Shown here piece after piece: positions 22,976-31,357 of a stretch of DNA of 64,000 bases; position 1 is the stretch's first letter; the number at the start of each line of letters is the position of its first letter. Position numbers and translations under genes: made by a program. The notes below the pieces were generated by a model. The model ran no database searches. It was not told the origin of the DNA and worked only from the letters and a program-made list of their open reading frames with translations. This DNA is from JACQFV01 sp964593585. GTDB lineage: Bacteria; Zixibacteria; MSB-5A5; WJJR01. The stretch spans positions 62,001 through 126,000 of the forward strand of contig CAZQIZ010000001.1 of assembly GCA_964593585.1 (NCBI GenBank), written 5' to 3'.

Positions 22976-24331
22976 TTACTCACTCGCGCGGGCAAACACC
23001 GGCTCGCCCATGGCCAGCCGCCACTGCACCCGCGCCACCCGGCGGTCATGACGGGCGCGGGCGGCGAAGACGCGCGCGGTGGCCAGCGCCACCTGCGCAT
23101 CGAGCACTTCCAACTGCGTTCCGACCCCGGACTCATAGCGCAAATTGGCGATCTGCAGCCCGCGTTCGGCCTCGGCCACCGATTCCCCCTGCGCCTGCAG
23201 ACGGGCGCCGGCCTCATCGAAGCGGCTGCGCGCATCGGCAATCTGCAGGGCCACCGCGCGGTCCAGTTCGCTTTGACGCAACTCGGCTTCGCGTTGATCG
23301 ACCCGCAACACCTGGATGTTGCCCCGGCGACGGAAGCCATCGAACAAATTGTACGAGGCCGACAACCCTACCTGCCATGAACGGAAGTAATCGTCGCGCG
23401 CCGGCCAACTGTCGTCGGTCAATGCCTGATAGTCGAATGTTCCCTTTAGATGCAGCGACGGCCAGCGTTCGGCTTTGAGCACGCCTACCGCCTTGTCGAT
23501 GGCTGAAATCCGGTGTGTCATCGCCGCCAGATCGGAGCGCTGACGGCGCGCCACCGTCACCAGGTCGCTGCCGTCATACTCCCAGGCGGCTGAGTCGGGT
23601 TCGGCGTCGCGAATGCCCAGCTCCAGATCGGGCGGGAGCCCGACCAGATTGGCCAGACGCAGCAGCGCCAGACGCAAATCGTTTTCCGCCTGGAGGACCG
23701 GTGGTCGGGCGTTGGCCACACGCACCCGTGCGCTGAGGTTGTCGTATTCCGAGACCAACCCGTCGGCAAACTTGCGCGCTACCACCGCGGCGTGTTCTTC
23801 GGTCAAAGCCAATGTCTGACGCGACACATCGGCCAGTTGCGCCGCCAGAAGGGCGTCGAAGTAGGCGGTGGCGACTTGGGCTTCCAGTTCGAGGCGCGCC
23901 TGTTGCGCCAGATGTTCGTTCATGCGCCGATACTGCTGCGCCGCCTGCCAGGCCGACAAGACACCGCCTCCTTCAAACAACGTCTGGTCAAAGGTCAGCC
24001 CGCCGACCACCGTGTACTTTGTGCCGATGGTGAATTCCTGTCCGGCGAAGAAGATCTTGGGCAGTTCGAGCGTACGGTTGTAGTTGGCGTGCAGGTCGAT
24101 GGTGGGGAAGAGGCCGGCGCGGGCGCTGACAATCTGCCCTTCGGCCCGATCCAATTGTGCCAGCACAGTCTGGTACTGCTCGTTGTGACGCACCGCCGAG
24201 TCGATGGCCGCCGCCAGCGGCAGTTCATACGGCTGCGCATGCCCGCGGGCGGCCGATAAGGCGACCAGCGCAACGAAAAAAACGGCGGAGACCCGCCGAC
24301 CAGATGCGCGCGGACGGACCGATTCAAACAT
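22976..24331 (-). CDS. TolC-family outer-membrane efflux channel (RND operon)
   Basis: 451 residues. The signal peptide is about 1-32 (VFFVALVALSAARGHAQ). Two homologous OEP halves follow: LPLAAAIDSAVRHNEQY with ARAGLFPTIDLHANYN in the first, and ISAIDKAVGVLKAERWPSLHLKG with GLSASYNLFDGFRRR in the second. Long coiled helices rich in Ala, Arg and Gln are typical of the trimeric alpha-barrel tunnel. ATG at 24331 gives a normal signal peptide; the open frame upstream lies in the intergenic region and the divergent gene. It is the first gene of the tolC-adaptor-pump operon. Confidence 0.92.
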   Translation of the reverse strand: MFESVRPRASGRRVSAVFFVALVALSAARGHAQPYELPLAAAIDSAVRHNEQYQTVLAQLDRAEGQIVSARAGLFPTIDLHANYNRTLELPKIFFAGQEFTIGTKYTVVGGLTFDQTLFEGGGVLSAWQAAQQYRRMNEHLAQQARLELEAQVATAYFDALLAAQLADVSRQTLALTEEHAAVVARKFADGLVSEYDNLSARVRVANARPPVLQAENDLRLALLRLANLVGLPPDLELGIRDAEPDSAAWEYDGSDLVTVARRQRSDLAAMTHRISAIDKAVGVLKAERWPSLHLKGTFDYQALTDDSWPARDDYFRSWQVGLSASYNLFDGFRRRGNIQVLRVDQREAELRQSELDRAVALQIADARSRFDEAGARLQAQGESVAEAERGLQIANLRYESGVGTQLEVLDAQVALATARVFAARARHDRRVARVQWRLAMGEPVFARASE

Positions 24332-24458
24332 CGGACTATAGTACTCCACATCCGGTCCGGTTGGGTGTCGATTTCCCACCCGCGCGCGGTGTTTTTGACA
24401 GGCGGGAAGGCCCGCCGCAAACCGTGACAAATCCCCCGCCGCAGTCATACATTTGGGC

Positions 24459-25307
24459 ATGGCCGGCGCCATCGACATCCACATCCACGTCTCGCCCTTT
24501 GAGCAGATGCATCCGCCGATTCTGGCAACGATGAAGCAGGGGAGAGATTTCGCGCTAATCGAACGGGTCACGCGCGATCCCGGCGCGCTGTTGGCGCTGA
24601 TGGACGAGGCGGGCATCGAGCGGTGCGGGATCATCAACTATGTCGCGCCGGAGTTGATGGGATTCACCGACGAAGTCAATCGCTTCGCCGCGGCGTATGT
24701 GAAGGGCCATCGCGACCGGCTCTTCGCCCATGGTTCACTCGATCCGCACACAACGCGCGATCCCCGCGGCGAACTGGCCCGGCTGATGGATGAGGGCATC
24801 ACCGCGATCAAGATTCACCCGCCGCATCAGGCGGTATACCCGAACGAATATCTGCGCGGCAACCGCATCTTGGCCGACCTGTATGGCTTCTGCGCCGAAC
24901 GGGGCGTGCCGGTTGTCTTTCACACCGGCACCACGATCTTCAAAGCGGCGCGCATCAAGTATGGCGATCCGATCCATCTCGATGACGTCGCCTGCGATTT
25001 TCCCGAGTTGACGATCGTGCTGGCCCACGCCGGACGTCCCCTCTGGATGGAAACCGCGCGTTTCCTGGTCAAACGCCATCCGAATGTGTACATGGACCTC
25101 TCCGGCATTCCGCCCGTCCGGATTCCGCAATGGTTTCCCGATCTCGACAAACTGGCCACCAAGACCCTCTGGGGCAGCGACTGGCCCGGCCCCGGAGTGC
25201 CCGATCTGGGCGCCAACTTGCTGGCATTCCGAGCTCAGAATTGGGCGGAAACCAGCCACGAGGCGATCGGCCGAAGCAATGCGCCGAAAGTTTTTCGTCT
25301 GGCGTAA
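24459..25307 (+). CDS. Amidohydrolase-2 family metal-dependent hydrolase
   Basis: 282 residues, TIM-barrel. Metal-ligand motifs are visible: DIHIHV at residues 6-11, VVFHTGTTIF in the middle, VLAHAGRP, and WGSDWPGPG near the C-terminus. This set and the length fit the amidohydrolase-2 (PF04909) family, which includes decarboxylases (ACMS decarboxylase-like) and lactonases. The substrate cannot be told. It is divergent from the RND operon and followed by the TetR gene about 100 bases later, with a palindromic element between them. ATG at 24459 is chosen; an upstream TTG at 24453 is possible. Confidence 0.85.
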   Translation: MAGAIDIHIHVSPFEQMHPPILATMKQGRDFALIERVTRDPGALLALMDEAGIERCGIINYVAPELMGFTDEVNRFAAAYVKGHRDRLFAHGSLDPHTTRDPRGELARLMDEGITAIKIHPPHQAVYPNEYLRGNRILADLYGFCAERGVPVVFHTGTTIFKAARIKYGDPIHLDDVACDFPELTIVLAHAGRPLWMETARFLVKRHPNVYMDLSGIPPVRIPQWFPDLDKLATKTLWGSDWPGPGVPDLGANLLAFRAQNWAETSHEAIGRSNAPKVFRLA

Positions 25308-25328
25308 CCCACTTGCCGAAAAGGCAAT

Positions 25329-25354
25329 AGGTCAAATTGGACCTATTGGTCCCA
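25329..25354. repeat. Palindromic element GGACCTATTGGTCC with flanking dyad
   Basis: GGACC-TATT-GGTCC (25339-25352) overlaps a second dyad AGGTC-AAATTG-GACCT (25329-25344). It resembles the element at 12108-12125 with the arms exchanged. It lies in the gap between the amidohydrolase and the TetR gene. Confidence 0.5.
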
Positions 25355-25395
25355 TTCTTTTGCTCCTCGCCGCAAACAAATCGCGCCCTCGGTCG

Positions 25396-25413
25396 TATAA
25401 TTCATACGTATGA
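25396..25413 (+). promoter_or_regulatory. -10 box and palindromic operator at the TetR start codon
   Basis: TATAAT (25396-25401) is a perfect -10 hexamer ending 8 bases before the ATG, so the mRNA is probably leaderless. TCATACGTATGA (25402-25413) is a perfect 12-base palindrome overlapping the start codon. It in turn overlaps the dyad CGTAT-AATTC-ATACG (25395-25409). This is a plausible autoregulatory TetR operator. No good -35 is visible. Confidence 0.55.
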
Positions 25414-26027
25414 GTGAATCGCGCGACACGCGTTCTGCCCTGATTGCCTCCGCTCGCAAGGTCTTCGCGCGGCGCGGCTACCGCGGCGCCTCCATTAAAG
25501 CCATCACCGATGACGCCCACGCCAACCTCGGCGCGGTCACCTACCACTTTGGCACCAAGGAACGTCTCTACCATGAAGTCATCCGACAACTGGTCGGACC
25601 GCTGCATCAACATGTACGCGCCGCCACGGAAGCCGACGGCACCGCGCTCTCGCGCATCGAGGCCGGCGTCCGCGCCTACTTCCAGTACATGCACACGCAC
25701 CACGAACTGCCGGCGATGATGCTGCATGAGATGTCGCTGACCGGACCGCTCCCCGCGCCGATTCAGGAATCGATCGGCGCGATGATGAAGCACATGTCCG
25801 GGCTGGTCGTGCGCGGCCAGGCCGACGGGGAGATAGTCGAAGGCGATCCGGTGCTGCTGACCGTCAGTTCCATATCACAGCCTTTGTTCTTTGTCATCAT
25901 GCGCCGGGGCCTGAAGGAAATCGCCGGGGTCAACATGCACGACCGCGCGACCCAGGAACGGGTGCTGGTTCACCTCTTGGCCTTTGTGCGGCGCGGACTG
26001 ATGCGCCCGGGGAGTTCGACCCAATGA
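25410..26027 (+). CDS. TetR-family repressor (CecR-like) of the ABC export operon
   Basis: 205 residues. The N-terminal HTH (about 8-55) reads ALIASARKVFARRGYRGASIKAIT...HANLGAVTYHFGTKERLYHEVI, the canonical TetR pattern. The C-terminal ligand domain resembles the CecR/YbiH type (AYFQYMHTHHELPAMMLHEMSLTG). It is the first gene of a tightly coupled six-partner export operon, the stop overlapping the TolC start by ATGA. In E. coli CecR represses its own operon with ybhGFSR, the same set of transporter parts, so autoregulation is likely here. The inducer is unknown. Confidence 0.9.
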   Translation: MSESRDTRSALIASARKVFARRGYRGASIKAITDDAHANLGAVTYHFGTKERLYHEVIRQLVGPLHQHVRAATEADGTALSRIEAGVRAYFQYMHTHHELPAMMLHEMSLTGPLPAPIQESIGAMMKHMSGLVVRGQADGEIVEGDPVLLTVSSISQPLFFVIMRRGLKEIAGVNMHDRATQERVLVHLLAFVRRGLMRPGSSTQ

Positions 26028-27370
26028 CAAACCGACGATTGTGGGCTGTTGCGCATTTGCTGACGCTTCTGGCCCTGGCGATGTACGGGGCACCGGCGGC
26101 CGCCGCGTCCCTGCGGCTCTCCGAAGCGGTCCGTCTGGCGCTGGCGCAACATCCCAGCGTGCGGCAGGCGGAGGCGCAGCTGGCGCAGGCGGAGTCGCGG
26201 CTGCGTCAGGCACGCGCCGCCTGGTTCCCGACACTGCGTCTGGCCGGCTCCCTCTATCAATATGAAGAACCCATGGCGGCCTGGCCGATTCATGGCTTCG
26301 ACCTGACACGCATCCCGCCCTTCGATGAGACGCTGATGCAGGGCGGATTGCAGATCGATTACACGCTCTTCGATGGCGGCGCGCGCGAAGCAAGGGTGCG
26401 TCAGGCGGGTCGTCTGCGCGACGCCGGCCAGGCCGCCTTCACCAACGCCGAGCAGCGTCTCATCGCCCGTGTCGTGGCCGCCTATCTGTCGGTGCGCGCC
26501 GATGAGGAACTACTCGCCGCGCATCGGCAGCGACGCGCCGCGGTCGATGCCGAGCGAGATCGCGTCGCGCAGCTCCGCGCCGTCGGACGCGCCGCCGATG
26601 TCGATGTGGCGCGCGCCGAGGCGGCGCTCGCCGGTGCCGACGCCGATTGGGCACAGGCGCAGGCGGCGCTCGAGGTCGCCCGCCGCGATCTGGCCCGTCT
26701 GATCGGCGCATCCGCCGACACCCTGACGGTCATGCCGGTTGCCGAACCCGCGGCGGCGAAGTCATTGGATTCCATCGGCGCGCTCTCTGAACAAGTCCTC
26801 GCACAGAGCGCCGAAGTCGAAAGCGCACGCTTGCGGCTGGTGGCAGCCGAAGCCGGACGGTCGGCGGCGCGTGGCGCGCGCTGGCCCTCGGTCAACCTGC
26901 GCGGCGCCTGGTCCGATCTGCGCGACGCCAACGGGCATCGCACCGATGAATGGAACGCCGCCGTGCTGGTCGGGTTGCCGCTGTTCACCGGCGGCGCCGT
27001 CGGCGGCGCGATCGCCGAGGCCGACGCCGGTCGCAACGCTGCCGCCGAGGATTGGCGGCTGGCGCAGGAGCGCGCCGCGGCGCAGTTGGACCAGACCTTG
27101 GCGCTTCGTCAGGAGTCGAGGGCCCGTATCGCCAGTCTCGAACGCGCCGTGGCCAGTCTCGAGGAAGTCGCCCGCATCGAGCAGTTGCGTCTGTCCACCG
27201 GTTCCGACACGCAGGCCGAATATCTGCGCGCCGAAGCCGATTTGCTTGCCGCACGCGCCGGATTGATCAATGCGCGCCATGCCGCCGTGCAGGCCGATGT
27301 CGAACTGGCGCGGCTGCTCGGCGAACTCGATATGGCCTGGGTCGAACACAACTTGGAGTCCAACCGATGA
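26024..27370 (+). CDS. TolC-family outer-membrane efflux protein (ABC export operon)
   Basis: 448 residues with a signal peptide (about 1-28, ending AAAAS). OEP-type repeats are LRLSEAVRLALAQHPSVRQAEAQLAQAESRLRQ-like in the first half and a second half with TRAARWPSVNLRG-like spacing (GARWPSVNLRGAW, LVGLPLFTGGAVGG). It should form the outer-membrane channel for the adaptor and ABC transporter encoded next. Both ends overlap their neighbours by ATGA, so translation is coupled. It is distinct from the TolC of the RND operon. Confidence 0.92.
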   Translation: MTNRRLWAVAHLLTLLALAMYGAPAAAASLRLSEAVRLALAQHPSVRQAEAQLAQAESRLRQARAAWFPTLRLAGSLYQYEEPMAAWPIHGFDLTRIPPFDETLMQGGLQIDYTLFDGGAREARVRQAGRLRDAGQAAFTNAEQRLIARVVAAYLSVRADEELLAAHRQRRAAVDAERDRVAQLRAVGRAADVDVARAEAALAGADADWAQAQAALEVARRDLARLIGASADTLTVMPVAEPAAAKSLDSIGALSEQVLAQSAEVESARLRLVAAEAGRSAARGARWPSVNLRGAWSDLRDANGHRTDEWNAAVLVGLPLFTGGAVGGAIAEADAGRNAAAEDWRLAQERAAAQLDQTLALRQESRARIASLERAVASLEEVARIEQLRLSTGSDTQAEYLRAEADLLAARAGLINARHAAVQADVELARLLGELDMAWVEHNLESNR

Positions 27371-28362
27371 AGCCACCCAAACCCGTCATCATCGTCGCCG
27401 TGCTGGCGGCGGCGGCCGCCCTCGTCTGGTTTCTATTCCTCGCCGGCGATGGCTCGGATCGCACATTGATCATCTCCGGAACCATCGAGGCCACCGAGGC
27501 GCGCCTGGGCTTCCAATCGGCCGGACGCATCGACAGCATCTTTATGCGCGAGGGGGACTCGGTGTACTCCGGCGCAATCCTGGCGGTGCTGGACCGCGTC
27601 GAGGCGCTGGCACGGCGTGATCAGGCCACCGCCCAGGTGGCCGCGGCGCGGGCGCTGCTGGCCGAGCTGGAGAGTGGATTTCGCCCCGAAGAAGTGGCGC
27701 AGGCACGCGCCGCTGCGCAGGGTGCCGAACAGCAATTCCGCGATGCCGAGCGCGATTTGGCCCGGACACGGACCCTGTTTGAGGGCGGCGCGGTCAGCCA
27801 GGAGGCGCTGGACAAGGCGCAGACTCGCAACGACGTTACCGAAAATCAATGGAAGCAGGCCGCCGAACAGTTGCGGCTTTTGGAACGCGGCCCGCGCGCC
27901 GAACGCATCGAGGCGCAGCGCGCGCAAGTGACGCAGGCCGAGGCGGCGTTGCGGGGGATCGACGCCACGCTCGATCTGATGACAATACGCGCCGCATTCC
28001 CCGGCATCGTCACCACCCGCCACCGCGAACCGGGCGAGATCGTCGCCCCCGGCGCGCCGGTGTTGACCATCATCAACCGCGATGACCGCTGGATCCGTGT
28101 CTATGTGCCGGAGAACCGTCTCGGCGCCCTGCGGCTGGGACAGAGCGCGGCGATCACCACCGACACATATCCCGGCAAGGAGTACCGCGGCGAGGTGACC
28201 TACATCGCCCCGGAGGCCGAATTCACACCCAAGACGGTGCAGACCACCGAAGAACGGGTGAAGTTGGTGTACGCGGTCAAGGTGCGTGTGCTCGATGACC
28301 CTGGCTATGAACTGAAGCCCGGCATGCCCGCCGATGTCCAGATCGCGTTTGCCCAGCCATGA
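27367..28362 (+). CDS. HlyD-family membrane-fusion protein (YbhG-like)
   Basis: 331 residues. One N-terminal membrane helix (about 7-26) is followed by SGTIEATEARLGFQSAGRIDSIFMREGD (lipoyl half), an alpha-hairpin with LFEGGAVSQEALDKA, the second lipoyl half (IRAAFPGIVTTRHREPGE) and a beta-barrel domain (WIRVYVPENRLGAL). Length and order match E. coli YbhG. It bridges the inner-membrane ABC transporter and the TolC-like channel. The start at 27367 overlaps the preceding stop; a much longer open frame upstream is an artefact of high GC. Confidence 0.92.
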   Translation: MKPPKPVIIVAVLAAAAALVWFLFLAGDGSDRTLIISGTIEATEARLGFQSAGRIDSIFMREGDSVYSGAILAVLDRVEALARRDQATAQVAAARALLAELESGFRPEEVAQARAAAQGAEQQFRDAERDLARTRTLFEGGAVSQEALDKAQTRNDVTENQWKQAAEQLRLLERGPRAERIEAQRAQVTQAEAALRGIDATLDLMTIRAAFPGIVTTRHREPGEIVAPGAPVLTIINRDDRWIRVYVPENRLGALRLGQSAAITTDTYPGKEYRGEVTYIAPEAEFTPKTVQTTEERVKLVYAVKVRVLDDPGYELKPGMPADVQIAFAQP

Positions 28363-29297
28363 CGCATCCCGAATACGCCATCGAGGCCAGCGGCCTCACC
28401 CGACGTTTCGCCGCTCTGACCGCGGTCGACCATCTGTCGTTTGCGGTCCGTCGCGGCGAACTGTTCGGCTTGGTCGGGCCCGATGGCGCGGGGAAGACCA
28501 CGATACTGCGCATGTTGGCCGGAGTGATGCGTCCCAGCGAAGGCGATGCGCGCATCCTCGGCTTGAGCGTGGCGCACCAGGCCGAAGCGGTCAAGCACCA
28601 CATCGCCTACATGTCGCAGCGCTTCGGACTTTATGCCGATCTGACCGTGCTGCAAAACCTGCACTTTTACGCCGACCTCTACCAAGTGCCGGCCGCCGAG
28701 CGCGCCGCGCGTCTGGATCGGCTCTTCCGATTCTCCAACCTCGGCCCCTTCCGCGACCGTCTGGCCGGGCAACTCTCCGGCGGCATGAAGCAGAAACTGG
28801 GGCTGTCGTGCGCGCTGGTCCACCAGCCCGATGTCTTGCTTCTGGATGAGCCGACCTTCGGCGTCGATCCGGTTTCGCGCCGTGATCTCTGGCTGATCGT
28901 GCATGAAATGGTCGCCGAGGGGGTCACGGTGGTGGTCAGCACCGCCTACATGGACGAGGCCGAGCGGTTTGACCGGGTTCTGCTGCTGCATCAGGGACGT
29001 GTCCTCGATCTCGACACTCCGACCGCGCTGCCGGCGCGTTTCGGCGGTCTGCTCTATGCCGTCCGGACCGATCGTCTGCGCGAGGCGCAGGAGGCGGCGC
29101 GGCAGGCGTCGGGAATCCTTCGCACCGCGGTTTTCGGCGATGTGCTCCATGTCACCGTCGATCCCGCCCTTGATGCCGCGGCGGTGCGTAATGTGTTCGA
29201 GCAGGCCGGCCATACGGTGACCGTGGTGGATCGCATGGAACCGTCGATGGAAGATGTCTTTATCGACCGGGTTGCCAGGGCGGAGGGCCATGACTGA
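28359..29297 (+). CDS. ABC exporter ATPase 1 (YbhF N-half-like)
   Basis: 312 residues. Walker A is GPDGAGKTT (Asp in place of the usual Asn), the Q-loop is in YMSQRFGLYADLTV, the signature is LSGGMKQK and Walker B is VLLLDEPTFGVD. The switch region reads VSTAYMDEAE, so Ala replaces the usual His. The C-terminal extension ends in PSMEDVFIDRV, typical of ABC-2 drug/lipid export ATPases. It overlaps the adaptor stop by ATGA and the second ATPase by 8 bases. With the second ATPase it should form a heterodimer equivalent to the fused E. coli YbhF. Confidence 0.92.
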   Translation: MTHPEYAIEASGLTRRFAALTAVDHLSFAVRRGELFGLVGPDGAGKTTILRMLAGVMRPSEGDARILGLSVAHQAEAVKHHIAYMSQRFGLYADLTVLQNLHFYADLYQVPAAERAARLDRLFRFSNLGPFRDRLAGQLSGGMKQKLGLSCALVHQPDVLLLDEPTFGVDPVSRRDLWLIVHEMVAEGVTVVVSTAYMDEAERFDRVLLLHQGRVLDLDTPTALPARFGGLLYAVRTDRLREAQEAARQASGILRTAVFGDVLHVTVDPALDAAAVRNVFEQAGHTVTVVDRMEPSMEDVFIDRVARAEGHD

Positions 29298-30228
29298 GAC
29301 TGTCACCGTCGAGGAACTGTCGCGTTCCTTCGGCGCGTTTGTTGCCGTCGACCGGGTGAGTTTCACCGTGCGGCAAGGGGAGATCTTCGGATTCCTCGGC
29401 CCCAATGGCGCCGGCAAGACCACCATGATCAAGATGCTGACCGGCCTTCTGCGGCCGTCGGCGGGGCAGGGGCGGGTTGCCGGCTTCGACATCCGCACCG
29501 AGGCCGATGAGATCAAACGCCGCATCGGGTACATGTCGCAGCTCTTCTCGCTTTACGCCGATCTGACCGTGGAGCAGAACATCGCGTTCTTTTCCGGGCT
29601 CTATGGCGTCGAGGGGGAACGGCGGCGGCAGCGCACCGATTGGGTGATCGAGATGGCCGGCCTGGGCGATCAGCGACGACGTCTCACCGGCGAGCTGCCA
29701 CTGGGCTGGAAACAGCGCCTGGCCCTGGGATGCGCCGTATTGCATGAACCGCCGATCCTCTTTCTCGACGAGCCCACTTCGGGAGTCGATCCGATCTCGC
29801 GGCGCTCGTTCTGGGACCTGATCAACACATTGGCCGCGCGGGGGACCACGGTGTTTGTCAGCACGCACTATATGGAGGAGGCCGAATACTGCCACCGTCT
29901 GGCGCTGATGAACCGCGGCCGTCTGATCGCGCTGGACACTCCGGCGCGTCTGCGGGCCTCGATGTCCGAGCCGCTTCTGGAGATCGTCACCGATCATGGC
30001 GCCGCGGTCGTCGAGGCGATCCGCGATCTGCCGGGCGTGATCGAGGCGGGGCTGTTCGGACGCGCCGTGCACGCGGCGGTGGAGAGCGCCGTGACGGTCC
30101 GTCCGCGGCTCGAAGCGCGGCTGCGCGAGCGCGGCCACAACTGGCGCGCCATCAACCCGGTGGCGCCGTCGCTGGAAGATGTCTTCATCGCCAAGGTGCG
30201 CCTGGCCGGAGGGGCGCCGACCGACTGA
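29290..30228 (+). CDS. ABC exporter ATPase 2 (YbhF C-half-like)
   Basis: 312 residues from ATG at 29290. Walker A is GPNGAGKTT, Walker B ILFLDEPTSGVD, and the switch region VSTHYMEEAE keeps its His. The signature is degenerate: LPLGWKQR replaces LSGGQ. In a heterodimer with ATPase 1 this leaves one canonical composite site and one degenerate one. It ends SLEDVFIAKV like its partner. The stop is 7 bases before the first permease start. Confidence 0.92.
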   Translation: MTETVTVEELSRSFGAFVAVDRVSFTVRQGEIFGFLGPNGAGKTTMIKMLTGLLRPSAGQGRVAGFDIRTEADEIKRRIGYMSQLFSLYADLTVEQNIAFFSGLYGVEGERRRQRTDWVIEMAGLGDQRRRLTGELPLGWKQRLALGCAVLHEPPILFLDEPTSGVDPISRRSFWDLINTLAARGTTVFVSTHYMEEAEYCHRLALMNRGRLIALDTPARLRASMSEPLLEIVTDHGAAVVEAIRDLPGVIEAGLFGRAVHAAVESAVTVRPRLEARLRERGHNWRAINPVAPSLEDVFIAKVRLAGGAPTD

Positions 30229-30235
30229 GCGCGCC

Positions 30236-31357
30236 ATGGGTATCAACCGCACGAGACTCTGGGCGATTGCCCGCAAGGAGGTCGCGCAACTGCGCCGCGA
30301 CCGGCGCAGTCTCATCCTCGCGTTTCTGCTGCCGGTGACGCTGTTGGTTCTGTTCGGTTACGCGATCACCTGGGATGTCAACGACATCAAGACCGCCGTG
30401 GTCGATCAGGACCGTTCGCCGCAGAGCCGCGAATTGATCGATGCGCTGCGCGCTTCCGGTTACTTCACCATCACCGAGTTTCTCGAGCCCGGCCCAACGG
30501 TCGATGAGCGGCTCAACAGCGGCGCGGCGCAGTTGGTACTGGTGATTCCACCCGACTTCTCCCGCACCCTCGGCACCGGCGTCCCGGCGCAGCTGCAGGC
30601 GCTGGTCGATGGCACCGATGCCAACACCGCCACCATCATCCTGTCGTACACCGAGGCGATGGTGGCGGGGCTGGCCGGCGAGGTGGCGTTGGAGGGACGG
30701 CTCCTCCAGCCGCCGCTGGTGGCCGAGAGCCGTGTCTGGTACAACGAGGAACTGGTCAGCCGCAACATGATCGTGCCCGGGCTGGTGGCGGTGATCATGA
30801 TGATCATCGCCGCGATGCTGACCTCGCTGACCATCGCGCGCGAATGGGAGCGCGGCACGATGGAGCAACTGGTCGCGACCCCGGTCACCCGCGCCGAGGT
30901 GGTGATCGGCAAACTGCTGCCGTACCTGGCAATCGGGCTGATCGATGTGGTCGTCTGTTCGGTTCTGGGCGTCTGGCTCTTCGATGTGCCGTTCCGCGGC
31001 AGCCCGTTTTTGCTGATGATCCTGTCGTTCTTCTTCCTAAGCGGATCGCTCGGGCTGGGGATGTTCATCTCGGCGGTGGCGCACTCGCAGTTGGAAGCGA
31101 CACAAATGGCGATGATCCTCACCTTCCTGCCGGCCTACCTCCTGTCGGGTTTCATGTTCGCCATCGACGTCATGCCCACGGCGCTGCGGGCGGTCACCTT
31201 CATCGTGCCGGCGCGGTATTTCCTTGTGGTGACCCGCGGCATCTTTCTCAAGGGCGTGGGCGTGGAGGTGCTGCGGGTGCAGGGGCTGCTCATGATCGCC
31301 TTCTCGATCGTTGGATTCATTCTGGCGGTGCGCATCTTCCGCAAGGAGTTGTCCTGA
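30236..31357 (+). CDS. ABC-2 type permease 1 (YbhS-like)
   Basis: 373 residues. It has the ABC-2 layout: one N-terminal helix after RKEVAQLRRDRRSLILAFLLPVTLLVLFGYA, a large extracytoplasmic domain (about 50-175), then five helices starting with NMIVPGLVAVIMMIIAAMLTSL and EWERGTMEQL. The coupling sequence EWERGTMEQLVATPV is diagnostic of the YbhS/YhhJ group. It forms the transmembrane half of the exporter with permease 2. The start at 30236 follows the ATPase stop; the next gene overlaps its stop (TGATG). Confidence 0.92.
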   Translation: MGINRTRLWAIARKEVAQLRRDRRSLILAFLLPVTLLVLFGYAITWDVNDIKTAVVDQDRSPQSRELIDALRASGYFTITEFLEPGPTVDERLNSGAAQLVLVIPPDFSRTLGTGVPAQLQALVDGTDANTATIILSYTEAMVAGLAGEVALEGRLLQPPLVAESRVWYNEELVSRNMIVPGLVAVIMMIIAAMLTSLTIAREWERGTMEQLVATPVTRAEVVIGKLLPYLAIGLIDVVVCSVLGVWLFDVPFRGSPFLLMILSFFFLSGSLGLGMFISAVAHSQLEATQMAMILTFLPAYLLSGFMFAIDVMPTALRAVTFIVPARYFLVVTRGIFLKGVGVEVLRVQGLLMIAFSIVGFILAVRIFRKELS

